NCBI GenBank assembly: GCA_030765065.1
Contig: CM060986.1
Coordinates: 77,121,573 to 77,185,572, forward strand
Direction: 5' to 3'
DNA: 64,000 nucleotides
Source: Deroplatys truncata
Lineage: Eukaryota; Arthropoda; Insecta; Mantodea; Mantidae
The notes beneath the pieces were generated by a model that saw only the letters and a list, made by a program, of their open reading frames with translations, was not told where the DNA came from and did not search any database. Positions within the stretch are counted from its first letter, which is position 1, and each line of letters opens with the position of its first letter. Made by a program: the position numbers and the translations under genes. Positions 35,171-46,536 of the stretch are shown piece after piece.

Positions 35171-35963
35171 GGAATTAATTCTGCAAGCAAATGCAAAGAG
35201 TGGATATTATTTTTCTATTCTATTAATCCCGAAAAATAATTTATTCTAAGGTCGTGAAATCAAATTTATTTTAGCAATTAACTGTATCTCGGAATGGTAT
35301 AAATTTCCTGAAAAGTTTAATGTATATTTTGAAGGCAGGTAGGTACATCTTAATTAGGATACTTATTACACGAACTTTTGTTTTTTCAGCTTAGTTGTCC
35401 CTACAGAAGCAGATTCACACGCAATAAGTTTCTTCCCATAATATACTTAGGAACTCTGAATATATATTCATCGTGAAATATCTGTAGCAAACCTGGATCA
35501 AATGCGAAGTGCGACATAGGTGAGATAGATTCTTCGACACCGTGTACCAGCAGTATTCGCTTTCTAAAGTCACCAATTTCTGCCTAAAATAAACTGTTTC
35601 ACATCGATACTCCATCAGGGAGTAAGAGTTTGGCAAATTACAGCATTTCTCTCTTCCGATTCACTTTTTGTATCGCAGATAGCGAGCTCGGCAGTTTGGT
35701 GTATATCTATTTTGGAGTTTGGCCAAGCTGGGGCAGGTCAATTAGCTTTCCCCTACACCCTGATGAGCGCTGACCGATCTCTGTAGTTGTGAACGGCACT
35801 GCTAATGTTATCTTCCTCGCTTTGTCCTTCCAACACAATCACAGACTGAACGAAGTGCTTTAAATGGCAATATTTCCTATGCTGGCTTTATATGCAAGCA
35901 AGCGCTGCAGAAAATGTAGGGAGTTCGGTTCAGGAGGATACCAGGAAAATCAAACTAGAGCGT
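35171..35963. other. No recognisable gene
   Basis: Nothing supported. The region around 35,690-35,850 is less AT-rich but has no coding motif. Confidence 0.4.
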
Positions 35964-36417
35964 TTTTTACTTGCTCTACCATCTACCCAAAATTAGATCG
36001 AGATTTATTCGGATATACATGTTTTGAGGTCCTCTGAATAAAACAAATTAGAAAAAGGTCCACGTGTGTAGGTCTGTCTGTCTGTGAACATTTAAGTAAC
36101 TAAAAACGAAAAGTTGAATGAATACCAACATTTTGTATTTTAGTTCAGCACTTTCCAAAGAAGGACGGGAAGATTTTTCAAGAAAATCCCTCCATCCCAA
36201 ATTACTCTTTACATGGAAAATGTTTCAAAAATTTTGATTTTCTAAAAAATGGCTCTAACAATTTTGATTAAAATACCTATATGATTGTTATAGATAGTTA
36301 CATGACAAATAAAACGTGTATCTCGAATTTACTGGGAATACTCTATGAATCCTCAACATCCGGAAGTTATTTGTATAATCTTGTATAACTGGTAAACATT
36401 AAGTGATAGACAAAAAA
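35964..36417 (-). repeat. R850 family, first part of a copy split by retroelements
   Basis: Starts near TTGCTCTACCATCTACCC and contains GTGTGTAGGTCTGTCTGTCTG and GATTTTGATTAAAATACCTA. It stops at GATAGACAAAAA. The continuation is 8.6 kb away at 45,056. Confidence 0.75.
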
Positions 36418-36786
36418 TGAGGCAGTATTTTATATCACAACACTGTGAATGACAGAGTGATTGTAGTGTAAATTAACATTATTGTATGACAATGATTTTA
36501 GATGTTTGTTAGCCATAAGCATTGTTAGGAAATAAGTTTACACGGCCTCACTGAAACTGACAATAGAGTGGGTAACAATGAACCGAGGGGGTGAGTTGTT
36601 TATCACTAAGAAGAGACAAACAAAAAATGACGTCAGGGTAGCGTGCCTTTCTTTAGAAATGGAGGGAATATCTTCCCTAGAGCATATGTGTTAGTAATTG
36701 TGATTGGCTAACAAAGCAGATGCTAAAGTTGGCGCGATTTGGTAACCAATAGCAGCTCTAGCATAATGTCCAGGCATTTCGGGGAG

Positions 36787-36800
36787 GAGTATATAATCTC
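36787..36800 (+). promoter_or_regulatory. TATA-like box of the older LTR
   Basis: GTATATAATCTC lies upstream of an initiator-like TCACACAGTT at about 36,815, within the putative U3 region. This is inference from position. Confidence 0.35.
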
Positions 36801-36835
36801 GAGCCATAAGCATGTTTCACACAGTTCTACAGAAT

Positions 36836-36839
36836 CATT
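36836..36839. repeat. Target-site duplication of gypsy element, left
   Basis: CATT immediately outside the left LTR. The same four bases follow the right LTR at 44,653-44,656. Confidence 0.85.
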
Positions 36840-38276
36840 TGCGATGATTATCGCCGACCTCAGGCACAAAGCCTTAAGAGGCCACCGAAATCGTGCAAAA
36901 GAATCCAAGATTTGTCTGAGGTTAGGAACTCCGGCAAAACGAAGAGGGAAGCCCTAACGAGTGCCGTAGGGAAATAAAGACCTTAAGCTGTAAAAGAAAC
37001 AATGTAGGAAATAAAACATAGAGGAAGAAAATATCTACCCAAAAATAAATTAATTAAGAAACAACACAATAATTGTAACTGGCTTTATTTTATGCCAAAA
37101 TATGCCACATTGTAAATGCCCCATTTAAATGAACAACAAACTGCTCAATAAATCGAAACAAAATTTTACACATTTACTAGAGCTTAATTTTGAAATTTAC
37201 TGTAAGATTACAAACCAAACATCAATGCAAAATCATACTCAAAAACGTTAACTGAAACTTTTAAACAATAAACGATATAATATTCTGGCCAAAGAAAAGA
37301 AATAACCAGCCAAGGAAATATTAATTAAACTGTTGCTGAAAGAAAGACAAAATTAAACACATGTAATGAAAGGGCAAATAGCAGGGCAAATTCAAAGCAA
37401 AGGTTCTCACGTAATGTAAATCAGTGACCAAACTGCAATAGTTTCAAATATCTTGCTTAAAGGAAACCCCTTTTATGAAATTACAGTTTATAACAATAAT
37501 GCGTAAATACACAGGGACCGGTACAAGCAAAATGGAACAGCTGCATAGCACATGGCCCATTCAATTCTTAAGAGAATGAAGTGAACATTTACAAATTAAC
37601 TGGATACTTTAAAACGGCTAAATGTGTGAGCTAGTCACTTAGCATATTTGCTACTAATGTAATGACAAAGGAACTGCTCAATAACACGTGGGCAATTTAA
37701 CTGTACACGAATGTCGTGTAAAATACAAAGAGACACTTTAAAGCAACAAAAGAGGGCCAGTCACTTAGAATAATTGCAGCAAATATCATGGCTTTAAATA
37801 TGGCTTCAACATCTCCATTACCTTCAAACTAGAATGCATGAGCAGAAAACAAATCTTACCTTTGTGTAACCAAGTCGAAAACTCCGCCGGGAAACGCACG
37901 GAAATGAGACACAATTAGCCAAAGAATTTAGAATGATTTTAAACCAGCACATTCGCTAATAAACGTTAAACCATGTTACAGACTTTCAAAAGGTACTGAC
38001 AGGCAAACAAAATTTAAATGCGTTTCCACTCCGGCACGTGCTGTCCCAACTGCCACCCAAGAGCAGCCGTAACTCCACTCTCTCTCCTTCACGAAGCGCA
38101 ACCACTCTCACCCCAAGACAATCACCGGCCGCCCGGCTGGCAGGCACCAGCCCACACAGGGCAAGGCGACAACCAGAAAAAAAAAATTCGTGCCGGAGTT
38201 ACCAACTAAAACTACAAGGCATACTATTCTCAGTGACTGGCCGTACAATAAGAATACATCCAGATAAATCAGCACA
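36840..38276 (-). repeat. 3' LTR of gypsy element
   Basis: Begins TG and ends CA on the plus strand. It differs from the 5' LTR by about four substitutions and one A-run length change, by eye. A polyadenylation-signal-like AATAAA (minus strand) lies near 37,084-37,090, with an identical copy in the other LTR. Confidence 0.93.
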
Positions 38277-38292
38277 ACTGCCCCCCCCATAT
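38277..38292 (-). other. Putative polypurine tract
   Basis: On the minus strand, ATATGGGGGGGGCAGT runs up to the 3' LTR. The eight-G run is the only purine tract there, but four bases (CAGT) separate it from the LTR edge, which is unusual. Confidence 0.5.
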
Positions 38293-39730
38293 CTGTGAGC
38301 TTGCGAGAAGACCAAAAAGGGAAAGGGTAAAAGAGGGTTAAACGGAATAACTAGAAAGAAGGAAAAAGGAAACTAGGGGAAACATGCTACACTGTAGTTC
38401 CATTAGGCAGGAAACACCGCCTACACAGTTCAACGTCCAGAACAGGTTACACTTGAGCCCTGACACGACAGTTCTAACTGGAACTATTCTTTCAGTACTT
38501 AATTGACGAGGTAACACCACCGGGCGGCCAACAAAGTGACAAAACGCAAACTTTTAATGAGGTGTGAACTCGTTGGAAGTTCGCTGCTTACTGTATAACA
38601 ATTCTTGCAGCAAACTGGGCACACTCAGAATAATTCGAAGTAGATTAAGATCACCTCACCATACGGCGACAGAGTAGATAAATAGTGCTGAGGCTGGAAC
38701 TGGCCGGGCAACACATGTACAATCGATGGCAGGTTCCGGAACGAGAGGCACAGGCACAGTCATTTCCAAACAGCCAAGCAGCATCCATCAGCAAAGTCCC
38801 ACGTGGGGCCACCCAGTAGCACACATCCAAAAGCAGACGAAATCCGACGACGAGCAGCGTGTCAGGAAGCCAGCAGAATCAGAATAGCCACACAGAGTAG
38901 CACAGGAAAAGACAGGAAGGAAAATTATCCGGGAACCATAGAAATCTGAAACACAATCCACAGAACAGCAGAGGAGGCCATACACAACGTTCACATTACA
39001 TTAACCATACATCCTTGGCAACATGCCCAAAATTTAATTCACATAGTTATGGAACATTAAAGTTATTAACAAACAATTTTTTTATGTGTAAATTGAATAA
39101 TATTTTGGAATAACCCCCCCAAAAAAACGTGTTTTATGAACAGATAACACATTAATTACAATGTAATACAAAATACAATAAAATATATCACTTGCCCCAC
39201 CCTAACAAACAAAAACGGGGAAAGGCAAGTGAACAAAGGGGGCACGTAACGGAGTGGAAAGCTAATATTTTATGTAACCCAGTAGGAAGAATATAATCAA
39301 TTGTAACAAGCAAATATCAAGTGACAAAAACATAAGTAAAAATATTTAATATATTCCCCAAAATCAATAACAACAATTAATAAAACAAACACGAATTAAA
39401 GTTAAAACCCAAAATTGCACAACAAAATTTAAAACAGCCACTCGATACAAGAAAGTTACATAATAAAGGTAAGATCCGTTAAACAGCTCAAAACGCCAGT
39501 AATAGGAATGGAGAAGAAGAAACAACTGATATGCAATACAACTATACTCTATATTTAAGGTGCAAACTCAGTTAAAAAAACTGACATTTATAATTTGGAA
39601 AGATATCACGGCTCTGGCAAGTGACTGACCCTGGAACACAATAAAGACAGTTAAACTGGCCATAGATACTGCCCCCAAAATGTTTTTACGGCTTGTAGAA
39701 AACAGTAGAACAAATAATCTAAGCACCAAA
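38293..39730 (-). other. 3' non-coding region of gypsy element
   Basis: About 1.4 kb follow the stop codon. No frame longer than 82 codons exists on the element's coding strand, and no envelope-like signal peptide, cleavage site or membrane segment is seen. A second purine run (minus strand, seven to eight G preceded by A/T) lies near 39,114-39,127. Confidence 0.6.
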
Positions 39731-42700
39731 CTACGCCGACTGATATAATTTAAGCTGAGATAAATGCGCACGTCGGCGAACGGAAGAAGAAACATCTTGC
39801 AAGAGAACTGGTACACCTTTGTAGATCTTAAGAATCTTATAAGGGCCCAAATAGCGGGGAGCTAATTTGGCTGCAAACGCATGTGCCTTCGAGGACTGAG
39901 GATAGTTACGGCACATAACAACATCTCCCACTTTGAATGGGGAGGGACGACGGGACGCATCGTATCGCTGCTTTCTCATAGAGTGGCCTCTACGCAGATT
40001 ATTCAAGGCAGCCTTCCAATTAGTACGAATGGTATGCGGAGAATTGTCAGCCGGTAATAAATCATTTAACGCCCACAAATTAGCCAAAGGAGACGAAGGT
40101 TGGTAGGCAAATAACAATGAAAATGGCGTCGTCTTATGAACCTCATGTCTCGCAGAATTGAAAGCAAACTGAAGTTGCTTCAAGTATTTATCCCAGCAAT
40201 TGTGCTGCTGGTGATGATAAGCAATTAAAGCGGACTTAAGGTTACGGTTGACCCGTTCCGCTAATGAGGGGTTAGGGTAATAAGGGGTAGTAGTAAAATG
40301 CTTAATACCCCAATCAAAACAAAAGGAACGAAAGAGACGCGACTTAAATTGCGAACCGTTGTCAGAGACCAGATATTGAGGAGCACCAAAAGATCCAAAT
40401 ATTGTTCCAAGTTCCCGAATAGCGAGGCGAGCAGTAGCCGCACTCAGAGGTGAAATCCATACGAACTTTGAGAAAGCATCAGTAAGCACCAATGCAAAAA
40501 TATTTCCCTTAATAGAACGAGGGAACGGTCCGATAAAATCTACAAATAGTTTTTCCATGGGCGCGGAGGGAACCTCCGAAGCCAAATATCCCCAATTTGT
40601 AGCCTGCGCGGGTTTGGACAATGCGCAAATGCGGCAAGACTTAACATGCTTTCTTACATCGAAATCCATGCCCCGCCACATAAACTGTTCACGAATTCGA
40701 TTTCTGGTTTTGGCAATACCTAAATGACCCCCGAAAGGAGAATCGTGAAAATAACTGAGAATCATGGGAATAGCTGCCTTCGGAACTATGACTTTATAAC
40801 GCCGATCAAAACTAGCTCTTCCCATCAAAACACCCTCATGAATCTTATAATCCTGCAGTGAAACTCCTGATTTAATTTGCTCAATAATTGAGGCCAACCC
40901 AGAATCGGTAAGTTGAAGTTCAGGTATACTGACAAACATTTCAGGAAATGCCGAAAATGAGAAGCTCTCAATCTGAGTATCCGCAGGAGCATCCAAAGTC
41001 TCGAAATAAACACACTCCTCAGTAGGTTCGGAAAATACCCGGGTAAGAGCATCCGCAATACAATTTTCTGAACCTCTGATAAAGGAAGGAGTAAACTTAA
41101 AGGCACCTATCCGGACACCCCAACGCGCAAGACGACCTGTCTTCCTTGGGACAGCTAACGCCCACGTTAAAGCCTGGTTATCGCACTCTAAAAAGAAATG
41201 CACATGTTCTAAGTACACCCTATACTTCTCCAATCCAAAAAGCACCGCTAAGGTTTCTAATTCATATGTAGAAAATTTACGTTCTTCAGGAGATAAAGTA
41301 CGCGAACTATAATAAATGGGACGACGACCCTCAGGAAATTCCTGCAACAAAACAGCCGCTAGCGCGCTAGCACTAGCATCCGTCTGTAAAATAAAGGGCA
41401 TAGCAAAATCTGGAAAAGCCAAGACAGGAGGGTTTGAAATAGCCTCTTTTAGATCAACAAATGCCGCTTCCTGCTCCTCGGCCCACGCAAAAGTAACCCC
41501 TTTCCTACGTAAGCAATTAAGCGGTTCCGCGCGAGTAGAAAAATTTGAAATAAATTTAGAGAAGAAGTTAACCATTCCCAAAAATCGAGCCACCTCACGC
41601 TTATTCTTGGGTGCCGGAAAATTTCTAATAGCCTTAGTGCGATCTGGGTCTATGGTAATACCAGAAGGGGAAACCATATGGCCCAAAAATGATATTTGAG
41701 AGGTAGCAAAATGAACTTTAGACTGCTTAACTGATAACCCGGCGCTCAGTAGGCGACGAAAGACTTCACGTAAACCACAAATACGCCGAGACAAACAAAT
41801 GGTCGACTTAACCTTCTGGCGTGATAAAGGTCGAAACTGTCGCCCCTGATTAGAAACACGAAGAAAACCCCGATTCACGGTCCTCCTATTGGGACAATTT
41901 CGTCGAACATGGCCTTCCTGACCACACTGAAAACATTTAATCGAAGCAGAGTGACCCGCCATCTGAAACTTGGCTGTAGAGGCAGGCACCGGAAAAGTCG
42001 AATTAGGAGATTCCCAAGCACCAGGATATTCTGACAATCTTCGCCTATCAATCAACATAACTTCGTTGAGTTTTGGAACCAGTGCCTCCAACTGCTGGAA
42101 ATTAGTTGGACGAGATCCAAATACCAATGCCGACCGCACGACCGGATTAAGTCCTGACATAATTACTTCACAAATCTCAGCTTCACTATCAGGAAGTACC
42201 AAAACCAATGCTATTTCCTTAACCCGAATGAAATATTCATTAAATGGTTCAGTAAGACCCTGAGGACGAAAATATATGTCCTGCATTAACTTCGCGCATT
42301 CCCTACGCGGAATAAACATGTCTAATAGGGCCAAATGAAAGCGAGTCACAGGCTCGGCCAAACCAGCACACCGCATTAAGAGGTCCAAAACTATCCCAGA
42401 CACCTTGACAGATAATAATTCTATCACTTGAGCCGTGGGTACCAAATAACGCTTAGCCATTAGCGTCAATCGAACAAGAAAATAGAGAAACTGTAAAGCC
42501 GATGGTACATCAACAATGTCGTTTAACTGAAAGCCCTCCACGAATTGTTGGAGGGGATGAGCGAGTCTAAGTGGCCGAAACGCAGATACCGCAATCGCAG
42601 GCTGAACCACATCCGACAATCCTTGATTATACAAGGGAGACGCCCCAGTGTCATTCTGTGTAGTCCCAAAATCTTCCTCCACCTTATGGGCTAATTCCTT

Positions 42701-43081
42701 AAACTGATCCTTTAACTTTTGCAACGCTATACAAGACTGCAAAGTAGGGAATCTCTGTAAGACATAATCTAAATAGAACAAATAATGACGAATCCTAACT
42801 TGCAATGTAAGTAACTGCGCTCTAGAAGGAGGTGCATCGCGCGCCAAATCCATCACAGTATCATGAATTTCCATTAAAGCAACCGAGCACGTGGACTCAC
42901 ACTTTGTCACAATCGGATGGTCAATGGCTACAGTAATTAACGGCGCATCCTTAATCTTACGAAACATATCCAACATGACCGCAACCTCAGCAGTCACAGA
43001 ACATTGACATCCACGAACCACTAGCTCAACCCACAACTCACTTTTCCTCAGCCGATCCACATTAGGAACCGAAACCACCAT
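39731..43081 (-). CDS. Gag-Pol polyprotein lacking protease and RT catalytic core
   Basis: The frame is open from 43,186, but I favour the Met at 43,081 because the 35 residues before it look like translated leader. Numbering from 43,186: Gag-like region about 205-385; CCHC knuckle C418, C421, H426, C431; then, after only 40 residues, the RT thumb (about 473-555, GLREVFRRLLSAG onward). RNase H follows, with D603, E644, D669 and D712. Integrase has H814/H821/C851/C854 and D883, D942, E977 (DD35E), then a GPY module at 1114-1116. Protease (DSG/DTG) and the RT YxDD block are absent, with no frame break. The product could assemble and integrate but not copy RNA. Confidence 0.92.
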   Translation of the reverse strand: MVVSVPNVDRLRKSELWVELVVRGCQCSVTAEVAVMLDMFRKIKDAPLITVAIDHPIVTKCESTCSVALMEIHDTVMDLARDAPPSRAQLLTLQVRIRHYLFYLDYVLQRFPTLQSCIALQKLKDQFKELAHKVEEDFGTTQNDTGASPLYNQGLSDVVQPAIAVSAFRPLRLAHPLQQFVEGFQLNDIVDVPSALQFLYFLVRLTLMAKRYLVPTAQVIELLSVKVSGIVLDLLMRCAGLAEPVTRFHLALLDMFIPRRECAKLMQDIYFRPQGLTEPFNEYFIRVKEIALVLVLPDSEAEICEVIMSGLNPVVRSALVFGSRPTNFQQLEALVPKLNEVMLIDRRRLSEYPGAWESPNSTFPVPASTAKFQMAGHSASIKCFQCGQEGHVRRNCPNRRTVNRGFLRVSNQGRQFRPLSRQKVKSTICLSRRICGLREVFRRLLSAGLSVKQSKVHFATSQISFLGHMVSPSGITIDPDRTKAIRNFPAPKNKREVARFLGMVNFFSKFISNFSTRAEPLNCLRRKGVTFAWAEEQEAAFVDLKEAISNPPVLAFPDFAMPFILQTDASASALAAVLLQEFPEGRRPIYYSSRTLSPEERKFSTYELETLAVLFGLEKYRVYLEHVHFFLECDNQALTWALAVPRKTGRLARWGVRIGAFKFTPSFIRGSENCIADALTRVFSEPTEECVYFETLDAPADTQIESFSFSAFPEMFVSIPELQLTDSGLASIIEQIKSGVSLQDYKIHEGVLMGRASFDRRYKVIVPKAAIPMILSYFHDSPFGGHLGIAKTRNRIREQFMWRGMDFDVRKHVKSCRICALSKPAQATNWGYLASEVPSAPMEKLFVDFIGPFPRSIKGNIFALVLTDAFSKFVWISPLSAATARLAIRELGTIFGSFGAPQYLVSDNGSQFKSRLFRSFCFDWGIKHFTTTPYYPNPSLAERVNRNLKSALIAYHHQQHNCWDKYLKQLQFAFNSARHEVHKTTPFSLLFAYQPSSPLANLWALNDLLPADNSPHTIRTNWKAALNNLRRGHSMRKQRYDASRRPSPFKVGDVVMCRNYPQSSKAHAFAAKLAPRYLGPYKILKIYKGVPVLLQDVSSSVRRRAHLSQLKLYQSA

Positions 43082-43190
43082 TTTCCTACTACTAATGCGA
43101 TAAAGCAGAAATTGGAACAGTCCAACAAAACAGTAAATAACAATAAAAAAGAGTCTCCAAAATATTCCTAAGCCAAAAACAGACAAAATT

Positions 43191-43208
43191 AACCACGCTC
43201 TGCTACCA
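43191..43208 (-). other. Primer-binding site, initiator tRNA-Met type
   Basis: On the minus strand TGGTAGCAGAG begins 6 nt after the 5' LTR, then a two-base mismatch and TGGTT. This matches the complement of the 3' end of animal initiator tRNA-Met (CTCTGCTACCA), recalled from general knowledge. Confidence 0.75.
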
Positions 43209-43214
43209 GTAACT

Positions 43215-44652
43215 TGCGATGATTATCGCCGACCTCAGGCACAAAGCCTTAAGAGGCCACCGAAATCGTGCAAAAGAATCCAAGATTTGTCTGAGGTTAG
43301 GAACTCCGGCAAAACGAAGAGGGAAGCCCTAACGAGTGCCGTAGGGAAATAAAGACCTTAAGCTCTAAAAGAAACAATGTAGGAAATAAAACATAGAGGA
43401 AGAAAATATCTACCCAAAAATAAATTAATTAAGAAACAACACAATAATTGTAACTGGCTTTATTTTATGCCAAAATATGCCACATTGTAAATGCCCCATT
43501 TAAATGAACAACAAACTGCTCAATAAATCGAAACAAAATTTTACACATTTACTAGAGCTTAATTTTGAAATTTACTGTAAGATTACAAACCAAACATCAA
43601 TGCAAAATCATACTCAAAAACGTTAACTGAAACCTTTAAACAATAAACGATATAATATTCTGGCCAAAGAAAAGAAATAACCAGCCAAGGAAATATTAAT
43701 TAAACTGTTGCTGAAAGAAAGACAAAATTAAACACACGTAATGAAAGGGCAAATAGCAGGGCAAATTCAAAGCAAAGGTTCTCACGTAATGTAAATCAGT
43801 GACCAAACTGCAATAGTTTCAAATATCTTGCTTAAAGGAAACCCCTTTTATGAAATTACAGTTTATAACAATAATGCGTAAATACACAGGGACCGGTACA
43901 AGCAAAATGGAACAGCTGCATAGCACATGGCCCATTCAATTCTTAAGAGAATGAAGTGAACATTTACAAATTAACTGGATACTTTGAAACGGCTAAATGT
44001 GTGAGCTAGTCACTTAGCATATTTGCTACTAATGTAATGACAAAGGAACTGCTCAATAACACGTGGGCAATTTAACTGTACACGAATGTCGTGTAAAATA
44101 CAAAGAGACACTTTAAAGCAACAAAAGAGGGCCAGTCACTTAGAATAATTGCAGCAAATATCATGGCTTTAAATATGGCTTCAACATCTCCATTACCTTC
44201 AAACTAGAATGCATGAGCAGAAAACAAATCTTACCTTTGTGTAACCAAGTCGAAAACTCCGCCGGGAAACGCACGGAAATGAGACACAATTAGCCAAAGA
44301 ATTTAGAATGATTTTAAACCAGCACATTCGCTAATAAACGTTAAACCATGTTACAGACTTTCAAAAGGTACTGACAGGCAAACAAAATTTAAATGCGTTT
44401 CCACTCCGGCACGTGCTGTCCCAACTGCCACCCAAGAGCAGCCGTAACTCCACTCTCTCTCCTTCACGAAGCGCAACCACTCTCACCCCAAGACAATCAC
44501 CGGCCGCCCGGCTGGCAGGCACCAGCCCACACAGGGCAAGGCGACAACCAGAAAAAAAAAATTTCGTGCCGGAGTTACCAACTAAAACTACAAGGCATAC
44601 TATTCTCAGTGACTGGCCGTACAATAAGAATACATCCAGATAAATCAGCACA
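43215..44652 (-). repeat. 5' LTR of gypsy element
   Basis: Same sequence as 36,840-38,276 with about five differences. It carries the presumed promoter for the minus-strand transcript, but no clear TATA box was identified. Confidence 0.93.
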
Positions 44653-44656
44653 CATT
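44653..44656. repeat. Target-site duplication of gypsy element, right
   Basis: CATT, matching 36,836-36,839. Confidence 0.85.
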
Positions 44657-45055
44657 CACGAGGTACACGTCGAGTAGTTCTAAGGAATCTTTCGTGGAGT
44701 GCACGTCATACAATTTGGAAGAATCTCTCGCGTTGTAAAGTTAGTTACAAAATGTGAAGTACGCGGCAACTAATATGGCAGTAATTACATTTGGGAATAT
44801 AACAGTTTCAGTCAGGCGTGTATCAAGATTAAAGATGTGAAATTAATTAAGTGTGACGGCAATAAAAGTGTAAAAACAAATTCTTTCATCAGTGCTATCT
44901 TTTAGTAACAACTCCTTTCCGTTTACACGCCCTGCTCAGAGATATTTGCTCGACTGAGTAATAATAGCTACCCGGAGGGACAAAGAACCCAAATTTTAAT
45001 ATAATAAAACAACAGGCGCCCAGCAAATAAGATAACACGAGAGATTACTGCGACA

Positions 45056-45455
45056 AAAAGTAATACCCAAAAAGTGTAGATCTCTTTAAAACATACAATT
45101 TATTTCAAATATCCTATTTTTTGGATTAGCTATTTCCGAGATACCCATTATTAATGGTTCGATTTTTCTATACTTTGCCATTCTTTTCAAGCACCGTCGA
45201 TTTTCAGTTGTTTCTCGCGATTGCATGCGCACAGTATGGAATTTTAAAGCAGCGTATAGCATCCAGTTCTTAAACATTTGACTATCGTTATTCCATTGTA
45301 GGTACTGTAACAAAATATGTAACAGAGCTGTTTCTGCAGAGGTTTATCTCGATTAAAATGAAATAGATAGAAAAATTAACTTTCCTAAGAATAATTTGTA
45401 TAACCACTAATAAACGGTTTAGAGAAATTTATGTGAATGTAGCATCAGATTTTTA
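45056..45455 (-). repeat. R850 family, second part of a copy split by retroelements
   Basis: Resumes AAAAGTAATACCCAAAAAGT, then TCTCTTTAAAACATACAATT, and ends GAATGTAGCATCAG. Joined to 35,964-36,417 it gives one R850 copy of normal length. Confidence 0.78.
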
Positions 45456-46536
45456 CTATTAAAATATACGTTACTTTATAATGATAACATAAAAATACCA
45501 TATGCCTACTACGAAATTATATTTGTAGTGTTTGAAATTTTTGCAGTCCACTTACACACGGACACACAAGCTCGCAGAAAGACACATTTAGAGCTTTTTC
45601 CAATATGTAACTAACGTGGAACGCTCTTTGTGACCTCAACTATGATCGATTATTGTGAAGTTATTAAATGACTTCTCGCCAATTATTGTTGTCAATGACT
45701 AGTAGCAACGAGAACTCCCATTACAGCTCTTCTCTTTATAAACAAGAAGAGTGCTGTAGTTATTTTAACCGCACCACGTTACTTACTACTTTTCTATGCA
45801 TAACATGTTTAAGTTTGTGCTACTTTTAGTGTTTTTTTTAGGAAAGTACATGAATGGTCAGGCACTTCCGGTATACAAGGGACTAAAATATTTCTGACTC
45901 AAATAGAAGACAAGAGATGAATGCAGCAAGAGAGGTGGCTCAAGTGGTAACATTTGTGGCTATCATTCGACAGGTCTTGTGTACTGGCTAATTTCTTTTC
46001 CCCTGATTTCCCGTTAGATAATCAATATCGCGAGACGAACTCCCACATACAAAACGAAAGTACATAAAAGAAATATTAGATTGCACAGGAAGGCGACTAA
46101 ATAACTAAGACCATCTGTATGTTACGCACTGACACAGGTGAACCAATGAACCTACGAAACTGTCGAGATATACTCAAGAAGTTAAGGTGACGTTAGAAAG
46201 AACATAAATAAAAATAGAGAAGAGATGAAAGATATAGGTCCAAAATTCGATGGAACTGCAAATAGGTATTGGATTATATCGATTGTGTCGAAAACTCAAG
46301 AAGCTATTTATGTTGTTTTGAGTGAATAATTTGAAATTTAGAATACCCAGCTTTTGACAATCATAATTATTGTGATGATAATCTGCTAATAACCGATTTC
46401 TGCTGTTGTGTTTATTTGTTTTTGTCTATGTTTAAATAGTGTTTATTTTCTGTAATACTTTCCTTGAGAATATATAAATGTACTAATATACTCAACAGTT
46501 CAGTTGAATACACATATACACACACACACACACATA
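45456..46536. other. No recognisable gene
   Basis: Nothing supported. A CA microsatellite (46,515-46,534) adjoins the Tc1 element. Confidence 0.4.

Larger units (their letters stand above)
36840..44652 (-). mobile_element. Ty3/gypsy LTR retrotransposon, 7.8 kb, internally deleted
   Basis: Two LTRs of 1437 and 1438 bp bound the element, with a 4-bp CATT duplication on each side. The coding strand is minus, so the 5' LTR is on the right. Order in the element: LTR, primer-binding site, one long Gag-Pol frame, about 1.45 kb of non-coding sequence with no envelope-like frame, a G-rich tract, LTR. RNase H preceding integrase places it in Ty3/gypsy. Protease and most of RT are missing from the frame. 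Confidence 0.93.
36418..45055 (+). mobile_element. Older solo LTR (about 820 bp) split by the gypsy element
   Basis: The non-gypsy sequence at 36,418-36,839 joined to 44,657-45,055 starts TGAGGCAG and ends CTGCGACA (TG...CA with an imperfect inverted end). It sits in an A-run at the same point of an interrupted R850 copy. A TATA-like GTATATAATCTC at about 36,789 is followed some 20 bp later by TCACACAGTT, and an AATAAA occurs at about 44,863, matching U3-R-U5 layout. No internal retrotransposon sequence is present outside the gypsy insert. Orientation is inferred from the TATA and AATAAA order. Confidence 0.55.

Noticed and set aside
38293-39730. Envelope gene downstream of pol
   Set aside because: No frame above 82 codons and no envelope-like features on the coding strand.
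41316-42263. Plus-strand open frames of 127 and 97 codons inside the gypsy element
   Set aside because: They are antisense shadows of RNase H/RT and Gag coding sequence with no motif.
43082-43186. Hydrophobic 35-residue N-terminal extension of the gypsy frame as a signal peptide or membrane anchor
   Set aside because: It lies in the leader just after the primer-binding site, and a better start (Met at 43,081) precedes the Gag region. Gag is not normally secreted.
45013-45026. GGCGCCCAGC as a tRNA-Lys-type primer-binding site, making the older LTR end at about 45,013
   Set aside because: R850 resumes only at 45,056 and the TG...CA unit fits 36,418-45,055 better. The match is short.
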